Source: Calliopum simillimum
Lineage: Eukaryota; Arthropoda; Insecta; Diptera; Lauxaniidae
DNA: 64,000 bases
NCBI GenBank assembly: GCA_951812925.1
Contig: OX638368.1
Location: 125,697,309 to 125,761,308, forward strand
Direction of reading: 5' to 3'
Part shown: positions 10,495-22,435 of the stretch, piece by piece
How positions within the stretch are numbered: position 1 is the stretch's first letter
Layout of the letters: each line of letters begins with the position of its first letter
Position numbers and translations under genes: made by a program
Notes under the pieces: model-generated
What the model saw: only the letters and a program-made list of their open reading frames with translations
The model's database searches: none
Told to the model about the DNA's origin: nothing

Positions 10495-11734
10495 CTGCCG
10501 TCCTAAGCAAGAATGCCGTAACTCCAATTTTCAAAAAAAATGAGTTTATGGCATTTTTTGGGTCATCACGGTTCTGTCCGTCAACCCACAAGAACAGGTT
10601 GCATTATACCTTTATTTTCCCTATAAAATCAACAACGACTTTTGTCGTAACTCCCAGCCGTACACATTTTACAATTTAAGAATACCGTATCTCCACTTGC
10701 TAAGCAAAAATAACGCAACTCCATAGAAATATATGTAGTATCATACATTTTTAAAATCATTTCGTTTCCCTAAATCACTTCAAAAACAAACAAATATTCT
10801 TTTTGAAACATCTCGTGCACGTAGAAAATATCGATTATAGCCTCTGGACAAGTCAGTGAGAATGGGGAAGCTCAATTAAATTCTTCTCTAAGGTCTATTT
10901 TAGAGTATGGTTCCACAGAGGACAACTGTAGCAGCTCAGATGAAGTAATGAAAGATTCAAGTTGGAAATCACAATATAAGGAAATTCAACCCCAGATGGT
11001 GGAAAACACACCTTGCAGTACAGAACGGATTTTGAAGTAGAAATGAAAGAAATCGATTTTTTGACTAAAAAAACAACAAAAACCTCTATTGAACCTCCGT
11101 GTATTCCAAATCTCCGGGTAATTCATCCAGATCGAAAAATCAAATTGTCGAAAACCTCCTTCCTCTCATGCCTGAAAATCGACATGATTTTTGGAAAACC
11201 CTGCCAGTAAACAACACCGTAGTTGACCTCAGAACCGGTTATGAAGAGTAAAGAGTGCACTACGAATGTCAAAAAGTCTGTTCAATTCTGTAAAATTGCA
11301 TACACAAAATAAATGCATTAAAATTACGGAGATTTTGTTTATTGCTGATTACTGAACGTTCAAAACCCTTCCTTTTAGGGTATTGGTCTTGGACACCAAA
11401 AAACAAGAGTGCTTCTTCAGTGTTTACTCTTTCTTTACAGTAAATTTCATCAAAAGTTGTCTTTACGGCATTTTTGATTTGTATCAGCTTTGTCAGAAGT
11501 AGTGCGATGCAAAACATATAACCGTAACTCCATTTTTGACTGAAATTTATGGAATTGGTTATTTTCACAGTTGCCATCATGTAGAGCGTGAAAAATCCTT
11601 CAGGAATGAGGAATAAAAAATAATTTTCCTTAAATGTTAAAGTGTTGAGGAAACGAAACAGCAAGAAACACAAAAACTCATTTTACAGAAATAAACATTT
11701 ATTGGAGTTACGGCGTTCTTGCTTAGGACGGCAG
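10495..11734. mobile_element. 1240-bp DNA transposon with 4-bp TAAA target duplication
   Basis: The terminal inverted repeats CTGCCGTCCTAAGCAAGAA, continuing GCCGTAACTCCAAT, are nearly perfect over about 34 bp at both ends. TAAA flanks both sides (10491-10494 and 11735-11738), and removing the insert restores the sequence GAACTAAAGTTGAACG of the host repeat. A 4-bp duplication fits superfamilies such as Sola1 or Ginger rather than Tc1 (TA) or hAT (8 bp), but this is inference. Inside are a coding-looking plus frame (10825-11040) and a minus frame of 134 codons (11269-11673) without recognised motifs. Confidence 0.8.
10825..11040 (+). pseudogene. Coding-looking fragment inside the TAAA-flanked transposon
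   Basis: A 71-codon frame ends in TAG at 11038-11040. Its composition is protein-like and unlike the surrounding AT-rich noise: an acidic, Ser-rich segment (STEDNCSSSDEVMKDSSWK) and polar residues throughout. No ATG near the beginning; an AG precedes the block at 10839-10840, so it could be a captured exon, or the remnant of the element's own protein. Another frame continues at 11013-11210. I do not recognise the family. Confidence 0.3.
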
Positions 11735-11852
11735 TAAAGTTGAACGCAGAGGTATAATTCCTTGGGCAAATATTCATAAAATTGAATGAACTTTCACATA
11801 GGGGGGTAGCCGAGGTCGTTAAAATTTCGTCCATACAATTTGGCCCACCCTA

Positions 11853-13333
11853 ATGTATATACTCATAATATTTTTGCTGATTATTCAAACTCTTTACTTT
11901 TAAAATCCAAATTAGCCAACAAACCAAAAGATTTACTTAGCCAAAATGTCAAAGTATCATTATTGCTGATTTGTTCTTAACTTCTTGGAATACCATACTG
12001 CCAGCAAGATTGCTCACAAAACTGATACTTCAAAACACAAAAGAGTACACGGCGAATGTTGAGAAAAAATCTTTAAATAAATTGTAAGACTCCATATGAA
12101 GCCAATATCCATCCCCTTCGAAGAAAAAACAAGTTTCACAAGTTATGGGCGAATCTGAAAGTTAAGTAAAATGAAAAGCACCGTAAAATACCAACACCTC
12201 AAATTCTTCCACTCTTTTGAGGTAATAAGCAATTAACCATACCCGTAAGTATCATAAAAATTGATTTCTGATGAGCTAAATGTGAATGTTATTGAACTTA
12301 TTATCCATAAAAAAGTATCAAGTAAAAGCAATAAAAAAAGTGTGTTTTATCTTAAGTAACAGGTATAGAGATGAATTCAAATTTTTGAAAGGAGAATGTA
12401 TTATGTTCGATTATGGGGCGCCTGCGCAAGTCATCTATGGTTGTATGAAAATTATAAAATGAAGCAATATTGATGTTTGGTTTTCGCAAACAGTCTTACA
12501 CAACATATGTACAGAAAAGGCTAGAAGACGTCTTTTGAAAATGAGTACGGGTAATTTTTCTAAAAATAAATGAACATTCGTTCACATACGTTCATTAAAC
12601 TAATGGCTTTTTTTTTCAACACATAATAACATACATGAGTCTTCTGTTTATTTTTTCTATTCACTTTCAATACGAACATTATTGAATATCAAAGAGATAT
12701 GTATTTTGAAATATTTTAATTACAAGTACGTGTTTGAAAACTTTCTCAATTTATCCAAAATATATCAATATTTTTTGTAAATAAAAACAAACGCAATTGA
12801 ATTATCAATAAATGAATTAATTTAATTAATGATGCAAAAAACTCATATGATTGATGAAACACGTTTTCGACGTAAACATCACACACATGAGTCAATCACA
12901 GCAATGTCAATGGTTTTTGAGTGATAAAAAGAATTTCTTTTTGCCCTCTCAGCAATTGATTTAATTAACTAAAGGACACAAATTGATTAAAGTATGACGC
13001 GTTACTAAAAATTGGCAATTTCTTTTGTTTTTATTGAAAAGACGCATGAAAAGATGAACCCCGAGTGTATCAGGAAGTAAAATCGGATGAGAAAGTAAGA
13101 ATTTTAAATGGGTAACGTACTCTTTTGTAAGGCTCTTCAAGGTTAAAATGATTTTGGTCTTGGAATATTTATACGAAATCTACACGTGCTGTAAGCTATA
13201 GCTTGCAAATGTTGTTATTTAATTAAATATTTTTTATTTTGAATATAACTTTTCTTGACTTACTTTGTACTTTTGTTTTGTAAAGTAAGACAAAATTTCG
13301 GAATTTTTTTTTGTATTTATCTAAGCGAACAAT
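11853..13333. other. AT-rich sequence, no gene recognised
   Basis: No exon, RNA gene or assignable repeat is seen. Composition is uniformly AT-rich. Confidence 0.4.
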
Positions 13334-14113
13334 AACTAGTAAGGGTGTTACCTTTGGCCTGGCCAAACATTAAATACCCTACACAGCAGTATTTTGAAAA
13401 TTTTGCTAATACGGGAGGTGCCACTCCCTCCGATTTCACCCAGGTTTTTCTCAGAGTTTGCTTTTACAGTTCTAAGTATTTAAGTGAAATTTGGTTGGAT
13501 TATCTGAAAAAATGTTTTCAGAATAACGTTTTGAAGCTTTTGCTTATATGGGAGGAGCCACGACCTCTTGTCCGATTTTATACAGTTTTTGCTTAAAGCT
13601 TGCATATATGGTTTTTAGTGTCTAAGTCAAATTTAGTTTGATTATCTCTAAAAACGCTTTCAGTGCAGCGTTTTGAAGCTTTTGCTTATATGAGAGGTGC
13701 CACGCCCTCTTTTCCGAATTCGACCAGTTTTTGCTTAGAGTTTGCTTTGACATTTCGTAGTATTTATGTGTATTTTGGTTGCATTGTTGTGAAAAATACT
13801 CCAAAATTTGCATTTTGAAGATATTTTTTGTATGGGTGGTAGGCGTGTCCGTTGACCGATTTTGCTCATTTTCAATCCCCCGGGCTAGTTTTGACGACGA
13901 AGGCAGTGTTCCAAATTTCATTGAATTATCTTGCTCAGTTTTCCCAAAAAATGTATTTCCACACACAGCCAGCCACCACAGACGGACATGGCTATATTGA
14001 CTCAGGAGGTGATGCTGATCAAGAATATATATACTTTTCCATATCTGCCACGCCTCCTTCTCTGCGTTACAAACGGAAGGACAAAGTGAATATACCCTGG
14101 GTGTAGGGTATAA
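13334..14113 (+). mobile_element. Mini-me-like dispersed element, near full length
   Basis: It begins ACTAGTAAGGGTGTTACC, followed by TTGGCCTGGCCAAACATTAAA and TACCCTACAC, and ends TATACCCTGGGTGTAGGGTA. The 3' portion (about 13970-14040) carries, in inverted orientation, the core known from dipteran mini-me elements: TATATATTCTTGATCAG, then GAGTC.ATATAGCCATGTCCGTC, flanked by a TA-rich tract. Two to three internal units of about 142 bp (GTGCCACGCCCTC / GGTTGGATTATCT phrases) precede it. Mini-me elements have been described as small non-autonomous elements that seed microsatellites. No protein is encoded; apparent open frames are by-products. Confidence 0.85.
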
Positions 14114-14370
14114 AAAGATAAAAACATTTTCTATACGTTATTAAGTAATGATCTTTGTCAACTTTTGTTGTACAAAAATACATTCGAGTGTTTTTGTATA
14201 AGAAAGGTGACTAAACTTCTTATAATGTCACCTGATCAGTTAAATTGGACTTATACTAAGTGATATGCAAGGTATTTTATATATTTTAGGTATAAAACAC
14301 GTTTATTTTCATTTATGGATATATTTTCTCAATTTATTAGTACACGGGGAAAATAAATAGTTCGTACTAC

Positions 14371-14460
14371 TTTATTTCTAGAAAATTTTATTAGAATTTC
14401 AAGTCAATATGTATAGTGACAACTCCCCAATAAAATAAATTTTACCTTACTGTTTTAGAT
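14371..14460 (-). repeat. Uninterrupted copy of the repeat hit by the palindrome at 5002-5759
   Basis: Read on the minus strand, this stretch (AAAACAGTAAGGTAAAATTT, then TTATTTT ... ATTGACTTGAAATTCTA) matches the two flanks 4945-4973 and 5755-5815 joined together. It therefore records the empty state of that insertion site. The parent repeat is probably larger but its limits are not clear. Confidence 0.6.
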
Positions 14461-14861
14461 AATTTAGAATTTTCGAAGGATCTTACTCCTTACAATATAA
14501 TAATTTTTTTGGAAAAATTAAGTGATACCTTACTATAAAGTTAAAAAAAAAACAAAAAAAAAAAAAAATATGGACTGACCACACTAGGATTCATAACGGA
14601 GTCCGTCTGTGTGATAGTTAGAAAAATATTATATTTACTTACAATAATTACAAACTTGTTCGACCTCTACACCACTGATTTCTATGATGAAGAGGCATAA
14701 AATTTGTATATTGTGCAAATGTCTGTCTAAGCATAAATATTTTTACTAGAATTATGAAGTAAAAATGGTTTTACATTTATTTAAAAGCATAATTTACTAT
14801 ACGTATAGGAAAATGTTGACAATTGAGAATATATATTACCTTCCCATTTCGCTCTATTTTA

Positions 14862-15017
14862 CGAGGGGCAATATTTATGTTTCGGGAACTAGCAACACTA
14901 ATGTCAATAGCTAAAATCTGGCAACACCATAATAAAGTTTGACATTTTTTAGCATAAACGTACTTACAACGTTTTGATGTACAAGTGCTATCTGTTTTGT
15001 TTACAGCGAGTTGAGAA
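14862..15017 (+). mobile_element. 5' fragment of a mariner element
   Basis: Starting after TA (14860-14861), CGAGGGGCAATATTTATGTT and about 135 further bases match the 5' TIR and leader of the fuller mariner at 43566 (same phrases: AGTCAATAGCTAAAATCTGG and GATGTACAAGTGCTAT). The match stops about where the transposase start codon should be, and the following bases belong to the repeat at 15018-15265. This is either a truncated copy or one broken by an insertion; no 3' part is found downstream. Confidence 0.75.
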
Positions 15018-15265
15018 AAGTGATGAAATTTTATAGCAAATATTTCTGTGGTACGCGCTGACTCCATATTCCCCTAGTTTAGGTGTAAATTTTGTGCCTT
15101 TTTAAGAAAAGAGTAAAAATTACCAATATGAGGAGGCTGTAGAGTGTCAAAGTTTTCAACAAAAATGTTCCTCGTAATACCCTACAAAAGTTTGCTCAAC
15201 ACATGATACACCATAGATGTAAGGTTCGTATAGTTTAGTATGTCGATTTAACACAAGAATACGTT
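15018..15265. repeat. Copy of the 49.6-51.2 kb palindrome's interior ('family Z')
   Basis: GAAATTTTATAGCAAATATTTCTG, and the downstream order TGACTC.ATATTCCCCT, CCTTTTTAAGAAAAG and ATTTAACACAAGAAT, follow the same order as 50745-50970. This copy is single-armed here. It is joined directly to the mariner fragment at 14862-15017. Confidence 0.6.
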
Positions 15266-16680
15266 AAAAGGGGAAAACCAGCAAAAAAATCCGACGAAAA
15301 CTTTCAAAACACCGAAACACTTGTATATATATTCGGTCCCCTTTACCAAAATCCGTGGTCAGAACCTTGTAATTTTGGAAAAAACCTGAGTTAATTGTAC
15401 AGTGTTAATAATTTTTCACAATAAACATTTGAGACGTCCTTTGTGGAATAGGTCATTTATGCATGCATTAACTTTAAACCTCGAATATTTTGAAAACCAG
15501 AGCCAAACCATAAAAATTACTCAATATAACTATGATTACTGAACTCAGCTAAGCTAAATTTTTTGTGTAGTGAAATAATAAAAATATGTCTCTACTTTAT
15601 TGGTCAAAATTTGAAAAATTGCTCAACAGAAACTATCAAGATGTTAACAATATAGTTTCCATAGTATAGTATTTCTAACTGAGCTGTTCACACTAACCCT
15701 TCATTTTTTTTTTGTTGTCGAATATTAATAATGCTATTGAACCCCCTGGGCTATTTATGTTTAATAATATGGAATCATTTTAATAAAATCAATAATTTTT
15801 GTAGCTAATTACATTGTATCGCCTAATGTGCTTAGTAAGTAGTAACTATTTTTTGTGTTCAACAATTAGAGTAGGAGGCTTAACCACCCTTAATAATAGA
15901 GGATTCATTTACATACAACACAAAAGAAAAAATAAGGTCACAGCATTAATGACCGCAAATAAAGGTTAATATATTAGGTATACGTATCTACATACATTTA
16001 TTAGACTGGTCCAAAAACCAAAAGTGTTTAAATGTCAAGGTAAATAGAATTTTTCTGAATCCTTGGATACTTCTGATTGCAGGAGTTCTTTAAAATCAAA
16101 GAAACAAAAATTTATTGAGATTTTAATTAACGAAAAACTTGGCAGGACCTTTGTTGTACATCTTTTCATCCCCCTTTTAGCCCTACAATGGTTCTTCATT
16201 TCGGTTTTTATAGCCAATTAAAAAATCCGATACTTGTTTTTTTCGATTTTGTACATGATTTTCATCTATCGCGTCTGTATTTTAAATTATCCTGTCTTTA
16301 AAGTAGAGAAGTTACAGAGGTGGTTTTTTCTGGAACCAGAGTCGGAACTGAATATTTTAAATTTTATTTTTCGGAGTTGGGACTGAAAACGAATATAATG
16401 TCGGAACCGGAGTCAGAAATAAAAAATGTACACATGCCATAATATTTGCTATTCCACTTTACGTTTTAAATTTTTTTCTAGGTATCCAATTAAGTAAAGG
16501 TCACTCAATTCCATGAAAATATACAAACATTATCTCCTTTGTATTGAGTTGACTTAATTTTACTTTCGTAATACTTAGAGACTTATTCGTTTTATTTTGG
16601 CCCTATGCTCCTCTAGGGGTTAAAGTTTAACTAATAGAGGATAAATACAGACATAAATGATATGCTTTGGTTATAATCCT
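15266..16680. other. AT-rich sequence, no gene recognised
   Basis: Nothing assignable; no coding motif in any frame. Confidence 0.4.
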
Positions 16681-16684
16681 TGTA

Positions 16685-16850
16685 CATTTTCCGACAATTG
16701 ATCAATGGATTCTTTCTCTAATGAATTTTTCCAGGTGTTCTTTGGTCTACAACGACTTCTACAACCTTGTTGATTCTACTAGTGGACTCGGCGGTAAACT
16801 TCACTGTGCGCTTTCCGGAGAGTATGTCCTATACATCCCTATTTTCGTAG
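16685..16850 (-). pseudogene. RTE-like LINE 3' fragment (1 of 5)
   Basis: Read on the minus strand in the right frames, codons give LRKAHSEVYRR, then NQQGCRSRCRPKNTW. This corresponds to the C-terminal 'TFRKPHSVVCRQ...NPQGSRGRGGPKTNW' block of the larger copy at 35215-36740. It contains stops and is only about 55 codons long. It is a dead 5'-truncated insertion or a fragment of one. Confidence 0.6.
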
Positions 16851-17273
16851 TTTGATATCGTAAGCTATGGGCTATGTGGAAAACATAGAGTTGCAAGAAT
16901 ATTTATATTTTGTTTTTTAAATTGTATATTTTTCGAAACATTTGCACGGATATTTTTTTTCTTATGAAATTTACTTACAACATTGAGAACACTCAGAAAG
17001 TTCTAAAGATAAACTTTCAGAAACTTTTTTTTTTTTGTCGCAGTTACTAAACCAACCGAAAAAAACAAACAAAAATTTAACATTAAAATTTTTTTTTCAC
17101 ACAAATGTTAAACAATAGCATGTATACATAGTACTCGTTACGTTTCACAAGGATATGACATCAAAAATTATTTTAAGAAAGTTTTTGGGAGATATACGTG
17201 TGTATTTGAAGATAATTTGTGTAAAACTTTTTTGGTTAAAAAAAATAAATGGAATGATAGCATGAATATTTTT

Positions 17274-18490
17274 ATACCCTACACTCAGGGTATATTCACT
17301 TTGCCCTTCCGTTTGTAATGCAGAGAAGGAGGCGTGGCAGATATGGAAAAGTATATATATTCTTGATCAGCGTCACCTCCTGAGTCGATATAGCCATGTC
17401 CGTCTGTCTGGCTGGGGAACGGCTGGGTGAGTGTGAAAATACACTTTTTGGGAAAACTAAGCAAGATAATTCAATGAAATTTGGTACCCTAACTCCGTCA
17501 TCAAAGTTAGCTCGGGGGATTGCAAATGAGCAATATCGGTTAACGGACACGCCTACCGCCCATACAAAAAATATATTCAAAATGCAATTTTAGGAGTATT
17601 TTTCACGACAATGCAACCAAAATACACATAAATACTACAAATTGTAAGCGCAAGCTCTGAGAAAAAACTGAGCGAACTCAGACAAGAGGGCGTGGCACCT
17701 CCCATATAATCAAAAGCTTCAAAACGCTATACTGAAAGTGATTTTTGAGATATTCGAACCAAATTTAACTCAGACAATAAAAACTATAAATGAAAGCTCT
17801 CAACAAAAATTGGGTGAAATTTGATAAGGAGGCGTGGCACCTCCCATATAAGCAAAAGATTCAAAATGCTATACTGAAAGAGTTTTTTGAGATAATCCAA
17901 CCAAATTTCACTCACCCACTAAATATTATAAATGCAAGCACTAAACAAAAACTGGGTAAACTCGGACAAGAGGGCGTGGCACCTCCCACATAAGCAAAAG
18001 CTTCAAAACGCTATACTGAAAGCGATTTTCGAGATATTCAAACCAAATTTAACTCAGACACTAAAATCTATAAATGAAAGCTCTCAACAAAAATTGGGTG
18101 AAATCGGACAAGGAGGCGTGGCACCTCCCATATAAGCAAAAGATTCAAAATGCTATACTGAAAGAGTTTTTTGAGATAGTCCAACCAAATTTCACTCACC
18201 CACTAAATATTATAAATGCAAGCACTGAACAAAAACTAGGTGAACTCGGACAAGAGGGTGTGGCACCTTCCACATAAGCAAAAGCTTCAAAACGCTATAC
18301 TGAAAGCGATTTTCGAGATATTCAAACCAAATTTAACTCAGACTCTAAGAACTATAAATTAAAGCTCTCAACAAAAATTGGGTGAAATCGGACAAGGAGG
18401 CGTGGCACCTCGCTTAAAAGCAAAATTTTCAAAACACTGCAGTGTAGGGTATTTATTTTTTGGCCAGGCCAAAAGTTACACCCTTACTAG
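17274..18490 (-). mobile_element. Mini-me-like element with expanded 142-bp tandem repeats
   Basis: Inverted relative to the 13334 and 19354 copies: TATACCCTACACTCAGGG at the left, and the complement of ACTAGTAAGGGTGTAAC at the right. The mini-me core lies at 17342-17410 (TATATATTCTTGATCAGCGTC, then GAGTCGATATAGCCATGTCC and GTCTGTCTG). About 17640-18420 is an array of 142-bp units in an alternating A-B-A-B pattern: one type reads GAAAGAGTTTTTTGAGATA.TCCAACC, the other GAAAGCGATTTT.GAGATATTC.AACC. Units two apart are more alike than neighbours. Three identical-phase open frames exactly 142 bp apart are consequences of this repeat, not genes. Confidence 0.85.
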
Positions 18491-19353
18491 TTTTTTTTAA
18501 ATTTGGCTGAAAGGTTGCTGAGCTAGCGCAGGAAAGCCTTTGGAATTGTCCCAACTACATTTTAAATCTTTTTCATCAGTTGAAAAAATCAAACACTTTT
18601 TAGAAAAAGCGATAATTAATTTGTCCATTTATGCATTTTTCATCACCAATATCTTTAACCAGTAAAATATTTTATTTAAGTATATATTTTTAGATAAATC
18701 GCACAAACTATAACACAATTAGATTAATAAACCTTGTGGCAAGAAGCTTTTTCAATATTTAGCATAATTAATTACACTGGCTTACAACAATTTTATACCT
18801 TTCTAAATGATTGAAGTTACTTGAATATAACAAATAATAATTAAAAATTCAATTCTTTTCTGCACCTTATTGTAAAAAACAATGCTTTAAGGTTATTTCC
18901 TGGTAAAAAACATTTATGGATTCGATTTTTTTTTTCGACAAAATTTCACGAATATATGATTAAAATTTATTGTTGATATTCGTAGTGAAACTCGAGTGTT
19001 GCAGTTTTTTTTTTTAGAATTAAATATAACAAAAAATTTTAAATGTTAATCTGCGTTGTTTTTTTCACATTAAAATTTTTTCTGTGGACCATGCACTGAC
19101 TTAAGATTACATATATTGCAGGTAACTAGCAGTTAATTATTAAAACTAAAATCGAATATGAAAAAAAATAAAAAAAAAATTTCACGCTTCAGAAAATTGC
19201 GGCATTTTAATGAGGTTTAATTTATTTTGAAGGTAATTTAATTGAAGTCAAGAATTTGGTTAATATACATACATATATTATGTTTGTGTAACTCCTATAA
19301 TAACACACAGAAACGTGGTAAGAAGTTGTGTTTTAAATATTTTTGAAAAAAAA
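18491..19353. other. AT-rich spacer between two oppositely oriented mini-me-like copies
   Basis: No gene or repeat family recognised. It lies between an inverted pair of mini-me-like elements, so the whole 17274-20302 interval is itself a large inverted-repeat structure with this spacer as its loop. Confidence 0.4.
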
Positions 19354-20302
19354 ACTAGTAAGGGTGTAACTTTTGGCCTGGTCAAAAAATAAATACCCTA
19401 CACTGCAGTATTTTGAAAATTTTGTTTACATACGTATGGGATGTGCCACGCTCTCTTGTCCGAGTTCACCCAGTTTTTGTTCAGAGCTTGCATTTATAGT
19501 TTTTAGTGTCTAAGTGAAATTTGGTTACATTATCTCAAAAAACGTTTTTAGTATAGCAATTTGAAGCTTTTGCTTATATAGTAGGTGCCACGCCCTTTTG
19601 TCCGAGTTCGTCTATTTTTAGCTTAGAGCGTGCATTTATAGTCCTTAGCATTTGAGTGAAATTTGGTTGGATTATCTCAAAAAACTCTTTCAGTATATCA
19701 TTTTGAAACTTTTGCTTGTATGGAAGGTGCCACGCCCCCTTGTCCGATTTCACCCAATTTTACTTGAGAGCTTTCATTTATAATTTTTAGTTTCTGAGTT
19801 AATTTTGGTTTGATTATCTCAAAAAACGCTTTCAATATAGCGTTTTGAAGCTTTTCCTTATATGGGAGGTACCACGCCCTCTTTTCCGAGTTTGCTCAGT
19901 TTTTTTTTAGAGCTTGCGCTTACAATATGTAGTATTTATGTGTATTTTGGTTGCATTGTCGTGAAAAATACTACTAAAATTGCATTTTGAATATATTTTT
20001 TGTATGGGCGGTAGGCGTGTCCGTTGACCGATTTTGCTAATTTTCAATCCCCCGAGCTACCTTTGACAACGAAGGTTGTGCACCAAATTTCATTGAATTA
20101 TCTTGCTCAGTTTTCCCAAAAAGTGTATTTCCACACACAGCACCCAGCCAGCCAGCCACCCAGCCAGACAGACGGACATGGCTATATCGACTCAGGAGGT
20201 GACGCTGATCAAGAATATATATACTTTTCTATACCTGCCACGCCTCCTTCTCTGCGTTACAAACGGAAGGACAAAGTGAATATACCCTGGGTGTAGGGTA
20301 TA
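19354..20302 (+). mobile_element. Mini-me-like dispersed element, full length
   Basis: Starts ACTAGTAAGGGTGTAAC and TTTGGCCTGGTC; ends GAATATACCCTGGGTGTAGG. It holds about four internal units of about 142 bp, then the mini-me core (20165-20235) preceded by a CAGCCAGCCAGCCACC-type tract, the complement of the GTCY-like microsatellite characteristic of these elements. Best-preserved plus-strand copy in the window. Confidence 0.85.
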
Positions 20303-21657
20303 AAAAAAATAAATTATTGAAGGTAATAAAAGTGTTAAGCTGACTGATTTTCCAATGCGGTTGGCTGCTCACTTGTTAAAGAATAAAAAATAAAATTAAG
20401 AAAGAAAAATCCTACGTAATAGATAATTTCATGTTTTTTTTTTTTTATTTATAGATAATTATAAATTTGATACGGTGTGCAAATTGCTGCGGATTTGTAA
20501 AATGTTAGTTTTTTAACCAGTTGCTAAAATAAAATTTTTTTATTATAGCTAATAAAAATTTTCTATTTTTATGAATATGTTTTAAGAAATGTTTCTCTTG
20601 TAAAACATTACTTTTAATGTGTGTTCTCTGTCGTTAACATTTACTATACATGGCTAGTCGTTAAATGCAAGGCTATGATGAATGAAAGGTCGTAAGTCGA
20701 CTGCAAATGTCAAAAAAATTACTCTCTAATTTTTCCAGATTTTTGTGTTAAGCCCAGTTAGGCCTTTTGGTCCAATTATTCGTCTGTCTGTTAAAATTAT
20801 GAAAGTTCAGACATTTAGAAATCCTGACGTGATATAGCAAAAGAATGGTAATCTACGATCTCATGATGTGTTTTAAAATAATCATAACTTTCTGAAGGAA
20901 AATCATATATGACCGCTTTGTAAATCATGTTGAAGAATAGTGATAAGTGATGCTTCTGCTTAATAGAAAAAAGCAAAACAGTTTCGTGCGTCCTCTGTAT
21001 AACACCAAAAATTGTGTTTTCGAAATCTTTTTATTAAGATATCTATGAAATCAAAAGTGATAGAGTAATTCGGTATTCAGCATTGAAAAATTCATCGGAA
21101 ATGACTATTTTTGTGTTACACAGTAAAAATTTTAGTTAAATTTTAAAACCAAAAAAGTATTTATATAGAACAATGCCAAAAAAATATTAATTTTATACTA
21201 TTTTGGAATTAATTTCATACTAAAAGGAATCAAAAGTAAGAAAAGTAAACTATTATTTTTTAATGTATTTGTTTAAAAATATACCGTTTTTCGGCATTAT
21301 TTCAAAGGTTTGTCGATGAGCCCATTTTTAAAACTATTTTTCCTTATTCAATAAGTGCCCACGAGTAATTTGACATCTTTTTCTTTGAGTTCACATCAAT
21401 TTGATTCAATGTTTTGTATCTGGATCGAGGATATATATATGTAAAGAAATGGTAGTTGGCAATGGTAGTGTTGAAGTTATAAAAATTGTTAGAATGGTTA
21501 ACGGACGTAATCAGAATGTAAGAATAGAATAGGAGAATAGAGAAACTGTATTTCCATACAAACTGCTAGAAGAAATATTTAAGAATTGGAAAATAGACTT
21601 TAATTGTCGTTTCTTCTGCTAGTAAATGAGAAATAAAATCTCCACTTCTGTGGCCGC
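20303..21657. other. AT-rich sequence, no gene recognised
   Basis: Low-complexity T- and A-runs only. A stretch near 20690-20850 resembles 31080-31180 weakly; not assigned. Confidence 0.35.
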
Positions 21658-21879
21658 GCGGAAAAATCAGGTAACTCCATTTTTCAAAAACGGGAGAAAA
21701 ACGTGTTTAACTTTTATGATGAATTTAGCATGTTTTTTCATTTTTATTCGCTTTCTGGCGTAAAATAACGAGGGGAAACTCTATTTTGAATGAGAATGAA
21801 GATTTACAAATACAGCTAAACACGGTCAGTTACCTGGTTTTTCCGCAAAAATGGAGTTACCTGGTTTTTCCAAAAAGAT

Positions 21880-22069
21880 GTTCTATTTTCAATATATGAG
21901 AATGTTACAACCCAACGAAGCGCTTCGAGCCAATGACCTGCCTATTTTAATTTCTGCGCTATTAGATATGACAGAGATGCGCTTCACTGCTGCATTAGAG
22001 CGCTTCGGAAGCACTATTGATGCGCTCTGCTCACCATTGTTAATCATCGATCGAATGATGAAAGCTTAA
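21880..22069 (+). pseudogene. Short coding-looking frame with no family match
   Basis: About 60 codons ending at 22069 have protein-like composition (LQPNEALRANDLPILISALL, then TAALERFGSTIDALCSP) in a region less AT-rich than its surroundings. Several GCGCTTC words recur in it. No in-frame continuation and no recognised domain. It may be part of the same decayed transposon as 22415-22711, or noise. Confidence 0.2.
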
Positions 22070-22150
22070 TTGTGAGGAAATCGGCAAGGTTGCGACAGAA
22101 AAAAATGTAGTTGTATTTCATCAAAGCAGCCATTTGAAATTAATCAAACA

Positions 22151-22435
22151 CGAAATTTTTTATTTCCATGATATAAATGTGCAATTTTGAAAAGGTCATA
22201 TCTCCTAAACGAGGCAAAAGGAATGTCATAATATTGATTGTTAGGAATGAATAAAATTTATCTCTGTTTTCACGAAAAATTTACTAAATGATGTAGAATT
22301 AAGCTGAAAAAATGGTATCTATCAAATAACCGATCATTATGGCACATAATTTATATGAGATTACTTTTGTCTCGTTTAGGGGATGTTATCTTTTCGAAAT
22401 TGCACATTCATATCATGGAAATAAAAAACGAAATG
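22151..22435. repeat. 285-bp inverted repeat upstream of the transposase-like relic
   Basis: Arms of about 90 bp: TTTATTTCCATGATATAAATG ... CCTAAACGAGGCAAAAG on the left, its inverted counterpart (CTTTTGTCTCGTTTAGGGG ... CATTCATATCATGGAAATAAA, written in parts) on the right. The right arm runs directly into the coding relic that follows. Confidence 0.65.

Larger units (their letters stand above)
9245..11852. mobile_element. Large palindromic element with repeated arms and a nested insertion
   Basis: The ends TAGGGTGAGCC (9245) and, inverted, TAGGGTGGGCC (to 11852) bound two inverted pairs of a unit of about 380 bp. The phrase CAATTCTATGAATATTTGCC and its GCGTTCAACTTTAGTT partner occur forward at 9300 and 9660 and inverted near 10160 and 11770. 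Internal TTGATTACTGACAGAATACC words are likewise mirrored. The rightmost arm is split by the element at 10495-11734. Fragments of the family recur at 24600-24745 and 41400-41520. No coding sequence belongs to the outer element. Confidence 0.75.

Noticed and set aside
11269..11673. 134-codon minus frame as a gene in the TAAA-flanked transposon
   Set aside because: Long for chance, but hydrophobic/Phe-rich with no recognisable motif and no start context; kept only as a note in the transposon entry.
17790..18277. Three similar 67-codon frames (MKALNKNW-type) as a gene family
   Set aside because: They recur every 142 bp because of the tandem repeat in the mini-me-like element.
17274..18490. CRISPR-like array
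   Set aside because: Tandem 142-bp units without unique spacers, in a eukaryotic mobile element.
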